DNA of 40,627 nucleotides from JBLNDG01 sp050261415 (GCA_050261415.1 JBLNDG010000261.1:1-40627), one strand, 5' to 3'. Shown: positions 8,492-16,984, numbered from the stretch's first letter. Notes: a model not told the origin generated them from the letters alone. Program-made: numbers and translations.

Positions 8492-9033
8492 TATGCTTCA
8501 CCTCCCATTCCTTCTGACTGGCGGGATATTACCGTATATAAGGAATTATCCTTCTTGGTAAGCTGTAAGTATACGTTGCTTTTATCAACATAAAGCTGTG
8601 CTTCTACTCCCGCTGCCTTAGCTTTTTCCTGGGTTTTTTCCGCAAGCTGCGGGAAATTCCCGTCAACTATGGCTTTTTGCACATAATTATTAATGTCATA
8701 ATAAAGCTTCTCCAGCTCTGGAGTACGGGTATCCTTGAATTCCAATGTATAAGGTTTCCCATTCAGGGTTTGTACAATTTTTTGATTTATTTCATTATAT
8801 GTTTTTTGGAGATTTGCAGAATTGTCGAGAGTTACATATATATTCATAGGCTCATTTACCTTATTACTGTCCTGCCAAGTAACCTGGCGAACTCCGGCCA
8901 CATTTTTCAGCGCATTGTCCAAAGGCTTTTCAACAGCGTAGCTCTGCCATGCATGTTGTCCAACATATAAAATTGCTGCTGTTATTATAAATGTCAGACA
9001 ACCTTTCAATAAACGAACTTTTCCTGCGTTCAT
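8488..9033 (-). CDS. membrane-anchored protein of unknown function, coupled to the FtsH-like protease
   Basis: I do not recognise this 181-residue protein. It has one hydrophobic segment near the N-terminus (about residues 10-28) and then a soluble, Lys/Glu/Asn-rich region, predicted outside the cell. The mature part alternates predicted strands and helices and contains two similar VxLxLD/VYLQLTKKD-like stretches. ATG 9033 follows GGAGGTG at the right distance. It is the first gene of a two-gene operon and ends inside the start of the FtsH-like protease, so it may present substrates to the protease or regulate it. This role is inference from the coupling only. Confidence 0.65.
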   Translation of the reverse strand: MNAGKVRLLKGCLTFIITAAILYVGQHAWQSYAVEKPLDNALKNVAGVRQVTWQDSNKVNEPMNIYVTLDNSANLQKTYNEINQKIVQTLNGKPYTLEFKDTRTPELEKLYYDINNYVQKAIVDGNFPQLAEKTQEKAKAAGVEAQLYVDKSNVYLQLTKKDNSLYTVISRQSEGMGGEAY

Positions 9034-9238
9034 AATACACCTCCTAGTATAAAATAATAAGCTCAAGCACACTCAAACGATAGTTTACATAATGTATTAT
9101 AACACACAGAAGCACGTTCACCAACGTAAGATTTTGACATGAGAATAAAAACCACAATCTTACATAAAATAGTATGTGATATGAAACCTTGCATATATAA
9201 TGCATTGCTATTAAAATCGAAAGGAGGTTTTGCAATAG

Positions 9239-9436
9239 ATGGATAGAGTGGCTCTTATATTAGTAATTGTCGGTGCATTGAACTGGCTTTTGATAGGATT
9301 GTTCCAGGTCGACCTGGTTGCTTCTCTTTTTGGAGGACAGGGTTCGGCAATAAGCAGGATAATTTATACATTGGTAGGCGTAGCAGGCATATGGTGCATC
9401 AGCCTATTGTTCAGAGAACGCGGCAGGGCCAGATAA
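9239..9436 (+). CDS. DUF378 family small membrane protein
   Basis: This 65-residue protein matches the DUF378 (YuzA-like) pattern: ALNWLLIGLFQVDLVASLFG followed by a second hydrophobic helix (IIYTLVGVAGIWCISLLF) and a basic tail. Two membrane helices are expected. The function of the family is unknown. AAAGGAGGT stands 11 bases before the ATG. It is transcribed alone, with a terminator after it. Confidence 0.88.
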   Translation: MDRVALILVIVGALNWLLIGLFQVDLVASLFGGQGSAISRIIYTLVGVAGIWCISLLFRERGRAR

Positions 9437-9487
9437 TTCTGCATTTGTTTAAAACATGCACTTTTTAAAAAGAATAAATGGTTGGCT

Positions 9488-9518
9488 AAAAGGAATTCCA
9501 TACATGGGATTCTTTTTA
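9488..9518 (+). terminator. intrinsic terminator after the DUF378 gene
   Basis: A 13 bp stem with two wobble pairs (9488-9500 with 9505-9517), loop of four, ends in TTTTT. Confidence 0.75.
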
Positions 9519-9533
9519 GTTTGCGAACAAATC

Positions 9534-9564
9534 TTAGGCATTAAGGACTTTTATATGTTATAAT
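9534..9564 (+). promoter_or_regulatory. candidate promoter for the first DMT transporter gene
   Basis: An extended -10 element TGTTATAAT (9556-9564) lies 39 bases before the start codon; the -35 region is weak (TTAGGC at 9534-9539, 19-base spacer). Confidence 0.45.
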
Positions 9565-9603
9565 AATTCAATGATGAGTATGTACTATGTGGAGGAAAAT
9601 CAT

Positions 9604-10500
9604 ATGCTTCAATCACATCTGGGAGAATTGGCTGCACTTTCGACAGCTCTTTGCTGGACTGTTACTGCTGTTGCGTTTGAATCGGCAGGCAAAAAAGTCG
9701 GATCACTTTCTGTAAATCTTATAAGGTTAATAATAGCATTTTTTCTGCTAGGTGCATTTACCTTCTTTACAAGAGGTATGATACTGCCCTTTGATGCCAC
9801 GGGCTCCAACTGGTTATGGCTGCTAATTTCCGGGATGATTGGTTTTGTTGTAGGAGATTTGTTCCTGTTTCAAGCCTATGTGGAAATCGGCTCGCGAATA
9901 TCGCTGCTTATTATGTCCGCTGTACCACCGATAACAGCATTGACAGGCTTTCTAATTATGGGGGAGAAGATAACGCTCATGGCATTTGCGGGGATGCTGG
10001 TTACGGTTGCAGGTATAGCTATTGTAATACTGAGCAGAAGCTCCGGGGATAAGAAGGTCAAGCTTTCCCATCCGTTAAGAGGTCTCACATTTGCTTTCAT
10101 CGGAGCATTGGGACAAGCCTTCGGACTTGTTTTCAGCAAGCTTGGAATGGGGACATACAATCCTTTTGCTGCTACACAGATAAGAGTTATTGCTGCAATT
10201 GCAGGTTTCTCCATAGTTATTACCGTATCAAAAAAATGGGGAAATCTATTTGCTGCAGTGAAAGATTGTAAGGCCATGAGAAACATAGCAATAGGCTCCT
10301 TCTTCGGACCCTTTCTTGGGGTATCTTTCTCGCTGCTGGCTGTGCAGCATACCGCAACAGGCATTGTTTCGACCATAACCTCCATATCACCGATACTGAT
10401 AATACCGGCATCAATCATGATATTTAAGGAAAAGGTACTGGCGAAGGAGATTATTGGGGCACTCGTATCGATTATCGGGGTTGCACTGCTGTTTATATAG
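9604..10500 (+). CDS. EamA/DMT family transporter
   Basis: This 298-residue protein has about ten hydrophobic helices in two similar halves, the hallmark of EamA-type drug/metabolite transporters. The second half repeats the first, and typical motifs such as the ending of helix 4-5 (PPITALTGFLIMGEKIT) and its counterpart (SPILIIPASIMIFKEKV) are seen. The substrate cannot be told. The start ATG 9604 has GGAGG eight bases before; an upstream in-frame ATG at 9571 lacks this. It forms a single-gene unit with its own promoter and terminator. A second DMT gene at 16067 is only distantly similar. Confidence 0.88.
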   Translation: MLQSHLGELAALSTALCWTVTAVAFESAGKKVGSLSVNLIRLIIAFFLLGAFTFFTRGMILPFDATGSNWLWLLISGMIGFVVGDLFLFQAYVEIGSRISLLIMSAVPPITALTGFLIMGEKITLMAFAGMLVTVAGIAIVILSRSSGDKKVKLSHPLRGLTFAFIGALGQAFGLVFSKLGMGTYNPFAATQIRVIAAIAGFSIVITVSKKWGNLFAAVKDCKAMRNIAIGSFFGPFLGVSFSLLAVQHTATGIVSTITSISPILIIPASIMIFKEKVLAKEIIGALVSIIGVALLFI

Positions 10501-10538
10501 CCGATTTGCTGAACTATATAACGGAAAATTAGTATTAA

Positions 10539-10579
10539 CGGACTGTTTTGGTTAATATGTCAAAACAGTCTGTTTTTTT
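10539..10579 (+). terminator. intrinsic terminator after the first DMT transporter gene
   Basis: A perfect 10 bp stem GACTGTTTTG/CAAAACAGTC (10541-10550 with 10561-10570) with a 10-base loop, followed by TGTTTTTTT. Confidence 0.9.
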
Positions 10580-10828
10580 GCTGTAAATTCATAGGAGAAA
10601 TTTGGCAAAATTTAATTAGAAAAATTGATATTTCATGTATAAATTAACCAATTGTGTAAAAGCTCATAAAAGAATGTGCCAAGGGTACGGCCTTACCTGC
10701 TAAAAATGTTGTATTGCAGTGCTTACTGTACTTATTGGTCGACTGAAAATAAGTGAAAAAAATGGAAGATAGTGCTAAACTTATAATAAAGTTTTTTTAT
10801 AATTATCAAATATGAGGTTGGTATATTA
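10580..10828 (+). other. AT-rich intergenic stretch before the SLH protein gene
   Basis: No gene is seen. A TATAAT at 10782-10787 could be a -10 element, but no -35 box is visible and the same bases form a small hairpin AAACTT/AAGTTT before a T run. A moderately structured stretch around 10675-10735 was compared by eye with GEMM and c-di-AMP riboswitch patterns and does not match. Confidence 0.4.
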
Positions 10829-12346
10829 ATGATTGTTGAAAAGAAAAAACGGTGTATGATAGTCAGGTTTGCCTTGAAGATATTCCTCATAATCATGCCG
10901 ATATTATGTACTGGAAATATTGCAGCCAATGCAGGAATAAGCACACCAGGGAAAAATCTGATAAGTGGCCTTCATCCTTTGCCGGATAACTATGGCAAGA
11001 GAGAGCAAGTATTCAATATAATTACAGAACCGTTTTCATACAAAATTAAAGCTATAAGTAAGGATTACACTAACTTTGAGACTGAAACAACACCTGTTGG
11101 AGGGGCAATCGTACCTCCGGCAACTTCTGAGATTACGCCGGCGGCACCTTCACCACAGTCAAATCCTGACGGGTCCGCTTCTATGACAATCACTGCTTTG
11201 CTAAATAGAGAAACAGGTACCGCAGCTGCTTATGTAAGTGAAAGCATTCTGTACCAGCTTCTATCCTTAAGCAAATTGCAAGCTGACGGTACTAAGGATA
11301 TATCAATAGCCATCCTCAAGGTTGATGGGGCAACGGATTATATCGTAGATTTACCAACAAATGTACTTGCAAAATTGACAGATACTGAAGATATAACAAT
11401 CAAAACTGAAGAAGCAAATATCACTCTACCAAGTAATATGCTAAACGGTGATGAATCAGTAAGGAACAAGAATATCAGCCTGTTGATAAAGAAGATTGAT
11501 AAGAGTATATTATCTCCGGAAGTGCAGCAGAGGGTTATTGACAAACCAGTAATTTTTCTGGCTTTCATCGTCGATGGAGTGATTAAGGAATACAATAATC
11601 CAGATAAGCCTGTAACAGTTAGCTTTAATTACAAACCAACAGGAGCTGAACTGCTTGAGCCTGAATTTCTGGTTGTATGGGATATAGACAATGCAGGCAA
11701 TCTGATTGAAGTACCAAGCGGCAGATATGATGCGGCAACAGGTATGGTTTGTTTCACAACAACCCACTTCGATGAATATGCACTTGTATATAACCACAAG
11801 TTGTTTATTGATATAAATAACAGCCACTGGGCAAAGGAGACAATAGAAATTCTGGCTTCAAAGGGTATAGCAAGGGGTACTGCCGATAGGATTTTTGCAC
11901 CGGAAGGCAGCATAACAAGGGGAGACTATATTGCAATGCTGGTTAAAGCCCTGGGTATCAATACCGAAATCAATGAAAACTTCATTGACATAAGTATCAC
12001 GGATGCTAATTTCAAAGAGATAGCAGTTGCGAAAAAACTTGGCATTACAAACGGAGTAGGAAATAATATGTTTAAGCCCGATGACTATATCTCAAGACAG
12101 GATTTAATGGTGCTTACAGACAGGGCGCTTACCGTAGCTAAGAAAACAAAGGAAAAAGGAATACTCTCCGACTTGGATAAATTCTCTGACTGTAGGGAAA
12201 TAGCAGAATATGCAAAGATCAGCGTTTCAAACATGGTGCGGGAGGGCATAATATTAGGAAACGGTAAGGAAATCGATCCACTTTCAGAAACCACAAGAGC
12301 TCAAGCGGCTGCTATAGTATACCGGATTTATAATAAATGGAAGTAA
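10829..12346 (+). CDS. secreted protein with three S-layer homology domains
   Basis: This 505-residue protein is probably exported and anchored to secondary cell-wall polymers. An N-terminal signal peptide (hydrophobic stretch about 11-30, ending near AANA) is followed by a Pro/Thr-rich linker (about 85-110), then a beta-rich region of the kind often placed before SLH domains in Clostridia (TGTAAAYVSE, DLPTNVLAKL, DEYALVYN). The three SLH repeats cover about 327-505: FIDINNSHWAKETIEILASK, then FIDISITDANFKEIAVAKKL, then FSDCREIAEYAKISVSNMV. ATG 10829 follows GAGGTTGG at eight bases. The middle region shows no catalytic motif I know, so the role may be structural. A small membrane protein gene follows. 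Confidence 0.88.
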   Translation: MIVEKKKRCMIVRFALKIFLIIMPILCTGNIAANAGISTPGKNLISGLHPLPDNYGKREQVFNIITEPFSYKIKAISKDYTNFETETTPVGGAIVPPATSEITPAAPSPQSNPDGSASMTITALLNRETGTAAAYVSESILYQLLSLSKLQADGTKDISIAILKVDGATDYIVDLPTNVLAKLTDTEDITIKTEEANITLPSNMLNGDESVRNKNISLLIKKIDKSILSPEVQQRVIDKPVIFLAFIVDGVIKEYNNPDKPVTVSFNYKPTGAELLEPEFLVVWDIDNAGNLIEVPSGRYDAATGMVCFTTTHFDEYALVYNHKLFIDINNSHWAKETIEILASKGIARGTADRIFAPEGSITRGDYIAMLVKALGINTEINENFIDISITDANFKEIAVAKKLGITNGVGNNMFKPDDYISRQDLMVLTDRALTVAKKTKEKGILSDLDKFSDCREIAEYAKISVSNMVREGIILGNGKEIDPLSETTRAQAAAIVYRIYNKWK

Positions 12347-12423
12347 AGGGGTATGCTAAGCAACTCTGTCTGATTGAAGCCATAACAATAAAAGCCAGCT
12401 AATTAATGGGCGGTGCATGCTAC

Positions 12424-12885
12424 ATGAAAAAGGAACTGCTTTCCTTTGCTGTGCTGATGTTTCTGGCAGTAGGAATATGCTTTGCAGTATTATACAACAT
12501 AGGTGTAAGGACCATAGAAGAAAATATTGTGCAGGACAACGCATTAAGGGCAGCTCACAATGATGAACTGGAAAAAGAGGCAGCAGCTTCTGCCAATATA
12601 GCTTCCAACGGGAATCAACAAAAAGAAATAAAAAAAGCGAATGGGATAATTACAGAAAGTAAAAGAATTGTAAAAAATAAAGTGCCTATTTTACAGAAGA
12701 TTTTAATGGCTAATTTGTTGCTTAGCAAATTATCTTCATCAGATATATCTGAACTAAAAGGAATGCTAGTAAACGGAATTACTGCAGAAGAAAATAAGAG
12801 AGCGAAAGAGATTTTGTATTCCAGACTGTCAAACGATGATATAAACAGAATAAGAGATGCATATGCAAAATATACGAAACAATAA
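12424..12885 (+). CDS. small single-pass membrane protein of unknown function
   Basis: I do not recognise this 153-residue protein. It starts with MKKELLSFAVLMFL, one membrane helix (about 5-25), and continues as a charged, mostly helical region with an Ala/Glu-rich part (about 42-70) and two similar helix-turn-helix-like stretches near the end (SSSDISELKGMLVNGITAEE and LSNDDINRIRDAYAKY). ATG 12424 has GGGCGGTG eight bases upstream; an in-frame ATG at 12406 lies before that site. It is 77 bases downstream of the SLH protein gene with no clear terminator between, so it may be cotranscribed. Confidence 0.6.
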   Translation: MKKELLSFAVLMFLAVGICFAVLYNIGVRTIEENIVQDNALRAAHNDELEKEAAASANIASNGNQQKEIKKANGIITESKRIVKNKVPILQKILMANLLLSKLSSSDISELKGMLVNGITAEENKRAKEILYSRLSNDDINRIRDAYAKYTKQ

Positions 12886-12984
12886 TCACGGGTATAAATA
12901 AGTATTTTTCAGGTATAGTTTTGCAAGCATACGAAAATGTAAGATAGCATTTATTATTTTTACAGCCAGGTTAAATTACCTATA

Positions 12985-13111
12985 TATCGTGAAAAAGATT
13001 TATCATGTGAAATCAGTTAAAGTGTCTGAAAATATGTACTTTTCACGATACATAAATCAATGAAAACGTTTCGCACTATATGAATTCAATGTAAGATGTT
13101 TAGTGCGAAAC
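12985..13111 (+). repeat. structured repeat, copy 1 (upstream of the VanZ-like gene)
   Basis: This 127-base element has a second copy at 17148-17285. Stem A pairs TATCGTGAAAA (12985-12995) with TTTTCACGATA (13040-13050). Stem B pairs GTTTCGCACTA (13068-13078) with TAGTGCGAAAC (13101-13111). A short hairpin TCAG/CTGA sits inside stem A. The element ends 53 bases before the VanZ-like start. Stems, and loop words such as GATTTATCAT, CAGTTAAAG, ATATGTAC and GAATTCAATG, are shared with copy 2. I know no named family that fits. Confidence 0.85.
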
Positions 13112-13164
13112 ATATAGCTATTGTGGTTTTCTTACTGATATAAAAACAATTGATAGGAGATAAC

Positions 13165-13692
13165 ATGAAGAACCAGGACCTAAAAGCAGATACTGCACGA
13201 TCTAATAGAAGCACTCACTTGTTCGTTTCATGGATGTTTGTGCTTATTTGGATGATAGTTATATTCTATCTATCTTCCCAGAAGGCCCAGGCTTCAGACA
13301 GGTTTAGCAGGGCAGTTACCAGTGCAATATTGAGGATTATCGGTATTTTAAAGGAGATAGCCATAGAAACCAGTGGAACAGAGGATTGGTTCAGCTTGCT
13401 GAATAGTACTGTCGGGGAATATGCCCATGGTATCATATACTTCATATTAGTCTTATTGGTACGTAATGCTTTTTCCCAAAGTGGCTTCAAGGGATTCAGG
13501 CTGTATACAGCTTCCTTTGTTTTCTGTGCAGCATACACCGTGACGGATGAATTGCACCAGATATTTGTCCCGGGCAGGGGAGCTGAAGTGGAGGACTTTA
13601 TGACAGACTGTGCCGGGGCAATTATAGGACTGATTTTATATATGTTAATTACTTGGAGTACAGGTATTGGGAAAATGAAATCATACAAATGA
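13165..13692 (+). CDS. VanZ-like membrane protein
   Basis: This 175-residue protein has four membrane helices and the VanZ-like signature: a first helix with IWMIVIFYLSSQ, then EYAHGIIYFILVLL, and TDELHQIFVPGRGAEVEDFMTDCAGAIIG. VanZ relatives include a teicoplanin-resistance factor, but most are cell-envelope proteins of unknown role. ATG 13165 has AGGAGA a few bases upstream. The gene ends in ATGA, which overlaps a possible start of the next gene, so it probably forms one operon with the exopolysaccharide regulators. The first structured repeat lies directly upstream and in the same direction. Confidence 0.85.
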   Translation: MKNQDLKADTARSNRSTHLFVSWMFVLIWMIVIFYLSSQKAQASDRFSRAVTSAILRIIGILKEIAIETSGTEDWFSLLNSTVGEYAHGIIYFILVLLVRNAFSQSGFKGFRLYTASFVFCAAYTVTDELHQIFVPGRGAEVEDFMTDCAGAIIGLILYMLITWSTGIGKMKSYK

Positions 13693-13709
13693 AGGGGAGG
13701 AGCATTGAA

Positions 13710-14384
13710 TTGGAGACGATAGAACTGAGGAAGATGTTTGGCATTATAAGGAAAAGGCTGCTGCTTATTACTATTTTAATTTTTGGGGCAGTTATTACCA
13801 CTTGTGTACTCAGTTACTTCGTGTTTGATAAGCAGTATGAGGCAACTACTACCCTTATACTGGATAGGCTTGACGATTATGGCCCGGACCCTCAGCTGCA
13901 GCATAGCAATATAATTCTGTACCAGAAGCTTTTTAAGACTTATGGCGAGATAGCAAAGAGCAGGATGGTAACGGAAAAGGTAATAGAGTTGATGCAGCTT
14001 AACCTGAACGCAGAACAGCTGCAAAAGAAAATAACTGTTACTCCCGTAGGTGATACGGAATTGATAAGGGTCACAGTAGTTGATACAAATCCTGATATGG
14101 CGGCGGATATAGCTAATAAACTGGCTGAAGTATTCAAATACCAAGTGGCTCAGATCATGCGGGTTGAAAATGTACAGGTTGTTGATGCTGCTAACGTACC
14201 GATAAGTCCAGTAAATCCAAGGCCTGTGCTAAATGTTGCCATAGCTTTTCTAATTGCACTTATGACCGGAGTTGGTGTGGCATTTTTATTGGAATACCTT
14301 GACCATACAATCAAGACCCCGCAGGATGTAGAGAAATATTTGGAGCTGCCTGTGCTAGGGGTTATCCCGGATGTGAAAACATGA
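13710..14384 (+). CDS. Wzz/YveK-type chain-length determinant and BY-kinase modulator
   Basis: This roughly 224-residue protein is a Wzz-domain membrane protein like B. subtilis YveK or staphylococcal CapA, which activates a cytoplasmic tyrosine kinase and sets polysaccharide chain length. Two membrane helices flank an extracytoplasmic domain: helix 1 about 14-36 (LLLITILIFGAVITTCVLSY) and helix 2 before the C-terminus (VLNVAIAFLIALMTGVGVAF). The Pro-rich motif SPVNPRPVLN before helix 2 and the cytoplasmic tail LPVLGVIPDVK are typical. I chose TTG 13710 because GGGGAGG lies nine bases before; ATG 13689 overlaps the VanZ stop and would add seven residues but has a poor ribosome site. The kinase gene follows 16 bases later. 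Confidence 0.88.
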   Translation: METIELRKMFGIIRKRLLLITILIFGAVITTCVLSYFVFDKQYEATTTLILDRLDDYGPDPQLQHSNIILYQKLFKTYGEIAKSRMVTEKVIELMQLNLNAEQLQKKITVTPVGDTELIRVTVVDTNPDMAADIANKLAEVFKYQVAQIMRVENVQVVDAANVPISPVNPRPVLNVAIAFLIALMTGVGVAFLLEYLDHTIKTPQDVEKYLELPVLGVIPDVKT

Positions 14385-14400
14385 ATTAGAGGTGAGTAAA

Positions 14401-15144
14401 ATGAATGGTTCAAGCCTTTTTACAATTATTGATCCAAAATCTTATGTTTCAGAAGCCTATAGGCTTATGAGGATAAATATAATGTTTTCCCGTACTGATA
14501 AAAGGGTCAAAACTATAGTTGTTACTGGTGCCAATCTCGCGGAGGGAAAGAGTACTGTCGCTGCTAACTATGCAATAACACTGGCTCATGCAGACAGCAA
14601 AGTGCTTGTTATAGACTGCGATCTGCGGAAGCCTACTATACATAAGAAATTCGGCTTGGCAAACCGGATCGGCTTAACGAACATTCTGGCACAAAACCTT
14701 AGTCCCAGAAAGAATATGCAGGTATCAGTCCACGTGCCCAACTTATACTTCATAACAAGCGGCCCTATACCTCCGAATCCATCTGAATTGATTGGATCTG
14801 ATAAAATGAAGAACCTTATTTCCGACCTATATGAAGAATATGATTATATCATAATGGATACGCCCCCCGTAGGGGTTGTCACAGATGCAGCACTGTTATC
14901 CTCGGGTATAGATGGTGTAGTGCTTGTGCTGGAATCCGGAAGAGCGGAAATAGAAGCAGCACAGCGGGCAAAAGCCCTGTTGAACAACGTGAAAGCAAAC
15001 ATATTGGGTGTTGTGATAAATAAAATAGAAGCAAAGAATAGTGGCTACTATAAATATTATTATAAAGAAGAAAACGAAGCTAGTGCCCTGAAGAAAAAAG
15101 TAAGATATATAAATGAGAAGAGTAAAGTGATCAACTATGATTGA
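14401..15144 (+). CDS. CpsD/CapB-type bacterial tyrosine kinase
   Basis: This 247-residue protein is a BY-kinase that autophosphorylates on a C-terminal tyrosine cluster and cycles with the Wzz-type activator to control polysaccharide polymerisation. The P-loop reads GANLAEGKST (Walker A), followed by Walker A' (VLVIDCDLRKP) and Walker B (YDYIIMDTPP). The N-terminal EAYRLMRINIMF is the family's oligomer motif. The tyrosine cluster is SGYYKYYYKEE near residue 220. ATG 14401 has AGAGGTGAG just before; GTG 14392 falls inside that site. The gene overlaps the phosphatase gene by eight bases, completing the usual activator-kinase-phosphatase trio. Confidence 0.93.
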   Translation: MNGSSLFTIIDPKSYVSEAYRLMRINIMFSRTDKRVKTIVVTGANLAEGKSTVAANYAITLAHADSKVLVIDCDLRKPTIHKKFGLANRIGLTNILAQNLSPRKNMQVSVHVPNLYFITSGPIPPNPSELIGSDKMKNLISDLYEEYDYIIMDTPPVGVVTDAALLSSGIDGVVLVLESGRAEIEAAQRAKALLNNVKANILGVVINKIEAKNSGYYKYYYKEENEASALKKKVRYINEKSKVINYD

Positions 15145-15904
15145 TATCCACTGTCACATTCTTTATGGAGTTGATGAAGGACCGGACAGCCTGCATATTT
15201 CCTTGGAAATGTGCAGACAGGCTATCAAGGAGGGTATAGAAAAGATAATTGCCACCCCGCACTATATTATAGGTGAAAGATACGACTCGAATATTAGTGA
15301 GAAAATTAAAACACTAAATAACGAGCTCAAGAATAATAATATCGGAGTGGAAGTACTTCCAGGTAACGAAGCTTTTATAGATTTCGGGCTGGTGGACAGG
15401 CTTTCAAATAAAGAGTGCCTGACTCTTAGCAATTCAAAATATGTGCTGCTGGAGGTGCCCATGCTGGAGGTACCCAGATTCACTGAGAATGTAATATATG
15501 AGCTGCTGCTGAAAGGCTATATACCAATTCTGGCGCACCCTGAGCGAAACAGAGCTATAAATGTGAAACCGGAAATTGTATATGAGCTTGTCAGAAATGG
15601 ATGCCTGATGCAGCTGAACTCGACGAGTCTGTTTGGCTTATCTGGTGAGAAGGCAGAGAATACGGCGAAGCAGCTGCTTAGTCATAATTTGGTGCACTTT
15701 ATCGCTACAGACGCTCACTCCGCAGGAAGGTGAAAGCCTGTAATGCTGAGGATAAGGCATCTGCTTCTCGACATATGCGGCAATGAGAATACAGAGAAGA
15801 TATTAGTCACCAATCCCCAAGCTGTAATTAACGACAGCGGAATTGAAGCACCGGATCCAATTATGTTCAGCAGACCCCGTAAACTTTTAGGTTTATGGCG
15901 CTAA
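15137..15904 (+). pseudogene. CpsB/YwqE-type PHP tyrosine phosphatase with in-frame stop
   Basis: The reading frame encodes a PHP-fold manganese phosphatase that removes phosphate from the BY-kinase. Family motifs are intact: IDIHCHILYGVDEG, ATPHY, LPGNEAFID, LAHPERN and ATDAHSAGR. A TGA at 15731-15733 ends translation after 198 residues. The same frame then continues without interruption as KPVMLRIRHLLL and so on, to TAA 15902, giving 255 codons, which is the normal family length (about 254). A CGA or AGA to TGA change is the simplest explanation. All visible metal-binding motifs precede the stop, so a truncated product might fold in part, but it lacks the last helices. An assembly error cannot be excluded. 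Confidence 0.85.
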
Positions 15905-15911
15905 GTGGGGG

Positions 15912-15950
15912 ACAAGCGTCAGCTTTAACAGGAGCTGACGCTTGTTTTTG
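15912..15950 (+). terminator. intrinsic terminator of the exopolysaccharide regulator operon
   Basis: A perfect 13 bp stem ACAAGCGTCAGCT/AGCTGACGCTTGT (15912-15924 with 15933-15945), 8-base loop, then TTTTG. It lies just past the TAA that would end the full-length phosphatase, which supports the longer frame as the original gene. Confidence 0.92.
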
Positions 15951-15971
15951 TCTGTCATCAAATAAATTACC

Positions 15972-16000
15972 TTGGTGCAAATGCAAAAGTCGTATATAAT
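15972..16000 (+). promoter_or_regulatory. candidate sigma-A promoter for the second DMT transporter gene
   Basis: TTGGTG (15972-15977), a 17-base spacer and a perfect TATAAT (15995-16000), 67 bases before the start codon. Confidence 0.6.
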
Positions 16001-16066
16001 AGTTTTAAGAGGCAAAAAGTCCAAAATGGCAATGCGGCTAAGTGCAGAAGTAAAGGATGGTTAAGA

Positions 16067-16984
16067 ATGAGCAGGGTTCGAGGAATAATTTATGCAGTAT
16101 CTTCAGCAGTTGCTTTTGGTTTTATACCGGTTTTTGCAAAATTTGCATACAGCGGGGGTGCGGGAACGGCAACTGTGGCATTTTTAAGGTTTTTTTTGGC
16201 TTCACTGATGCTGCTGGGGATACTTCTTGTAAGAAAGGTTGAGTTGAGGTTCAACAAAAGACAGCTTGCGAGGCTTGTTTATATAAGTGTTATCGGGTAT
16301 ACGGCAACATGTCTGACGTTATTTTCGTCATACAAATTTATAGCCATCGGCCTGTCAACAACCTTGCACTTTACTTATCCTGTGGCAGTGGCTATTCTTT
16401 CATATTTCATATTCAAGGAGAGAATGGACTCGATAAAGATAGTGTCCATTGTACTTTCCATAGGCGGTGTGTATATACTGGCCGGCAGCAAAGGAAGCTC
16501 CATAGATATCAGGGGAGTCATCCTGGCTCTCATTTCAGGGCTGTTTTATTCCATATACACCATTGAGATAGGAAGAGAAGATATAAAAGCTATGGACAGC
16601 ATGCTGCTGACCTTTTACGTATCGTTGTTCTCATCCGCAGCAATCTTTATATACGGAGCAGCAGTTGGTGATTTGAGCTTCAGAATTAAGCCTTACAGTA
16701 TCCTTGCTATATTTGGAATTGCGGTTGTTTGCACGGTTTTTGCACTATTGGCATACTCAAGCGCGGTCAAAATAATAGGCTCGTCGGATACTGCAATTCT
16801 TAGTACCTTCGAACCTGTTACCGGTGTAATATTAGGTATATTGATTTTTGCCGAAAGGTTGAATATGGTTACTGCAGCGGGCAGCACACTGATAATCGTC
16901 TCTGTATTGCTTTTCTCCCTCAGCCGGAAAAAGCTGCCTGAACCCAAGAAGCCAATTGAAGCGTCTGAAGAGTGCCCGTCATAG
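16067..16984 (+). CDS. EamA/DMT family transporter
   Basis: This 305-residue protein has about ten membrane helices in two homologous halves, as in EamA-type permeases. The halves end in similar motifs: YPVAVAILSYFIFKERMD and FEPVTGVILGILIFAERLN. A polar C-terminal tail (RKKLPEPKKP) is likely cytoplasmic. The substrate is unknown. ATG 16067 has AAAGGATGG upstream. It has its own promoter and is not part of the exopolysaccharide operon, which ends in a strong terminator. No intrinsic terminator is seen after it; structured repeat copy 2 follows 160 bases later. Confidence 0.88.
   Translation: MSRVRGIIYAVSSAVAFGFIPVFAKFAYSGGAGTATVAFLRFFLASLMLLGILLVRKVELRFNKRQLARLVYISVIGYTATCLTLFSSYKFIAIGLSTTLHFTYPVAVAILSYFIFKERMDSIKIVSIVLSIGGVYILAGSKGSSIDIRGVILALISGLFYSIYTIEIGREDIKAMDSMLLTFYVSLFSSAAIFIYGAAVGDLSFRIKPYSILAIFGIAVVCTVFALLAYSSAVKIIGSSDTAILSTFEPVTGVILGILIFAERLNMVTAAGSTLIIVSVLLFSLSRKKLPEPKKPIEASEECPS

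Noticed and set aside
9126..9163. Inverted repeat GTAAGATT/AATCTTAC with a TTGACA inside, upstream of the DUF378 gene
   Set aside because: No matching -10 box at a proper distance from the TTGACA; eight-base arms in AT-rich DNA are weak evidence.
9876..10418. Long open frame opposite the first DMT transporter gene
   Set aside because: It mirrors the codon pattern of a clearly coding membrane protein on the plus strand and lacks its own ribosome site or recognisable motifs.
10675..10740. Possible riboswitch upstream of the SLH protein gene
   Set aside because: The stretch has GGGTACGGCCTTACC and small hairpins, but the conserved blocks of c-di-GMP (GEMM) or c-di-AMP riboswitches are not there.
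12985..13111. CRISPR array or transcription terminator for the structured repeat
   Set aside because: There are only two distant copies, no spacers, and no T run after either stem.
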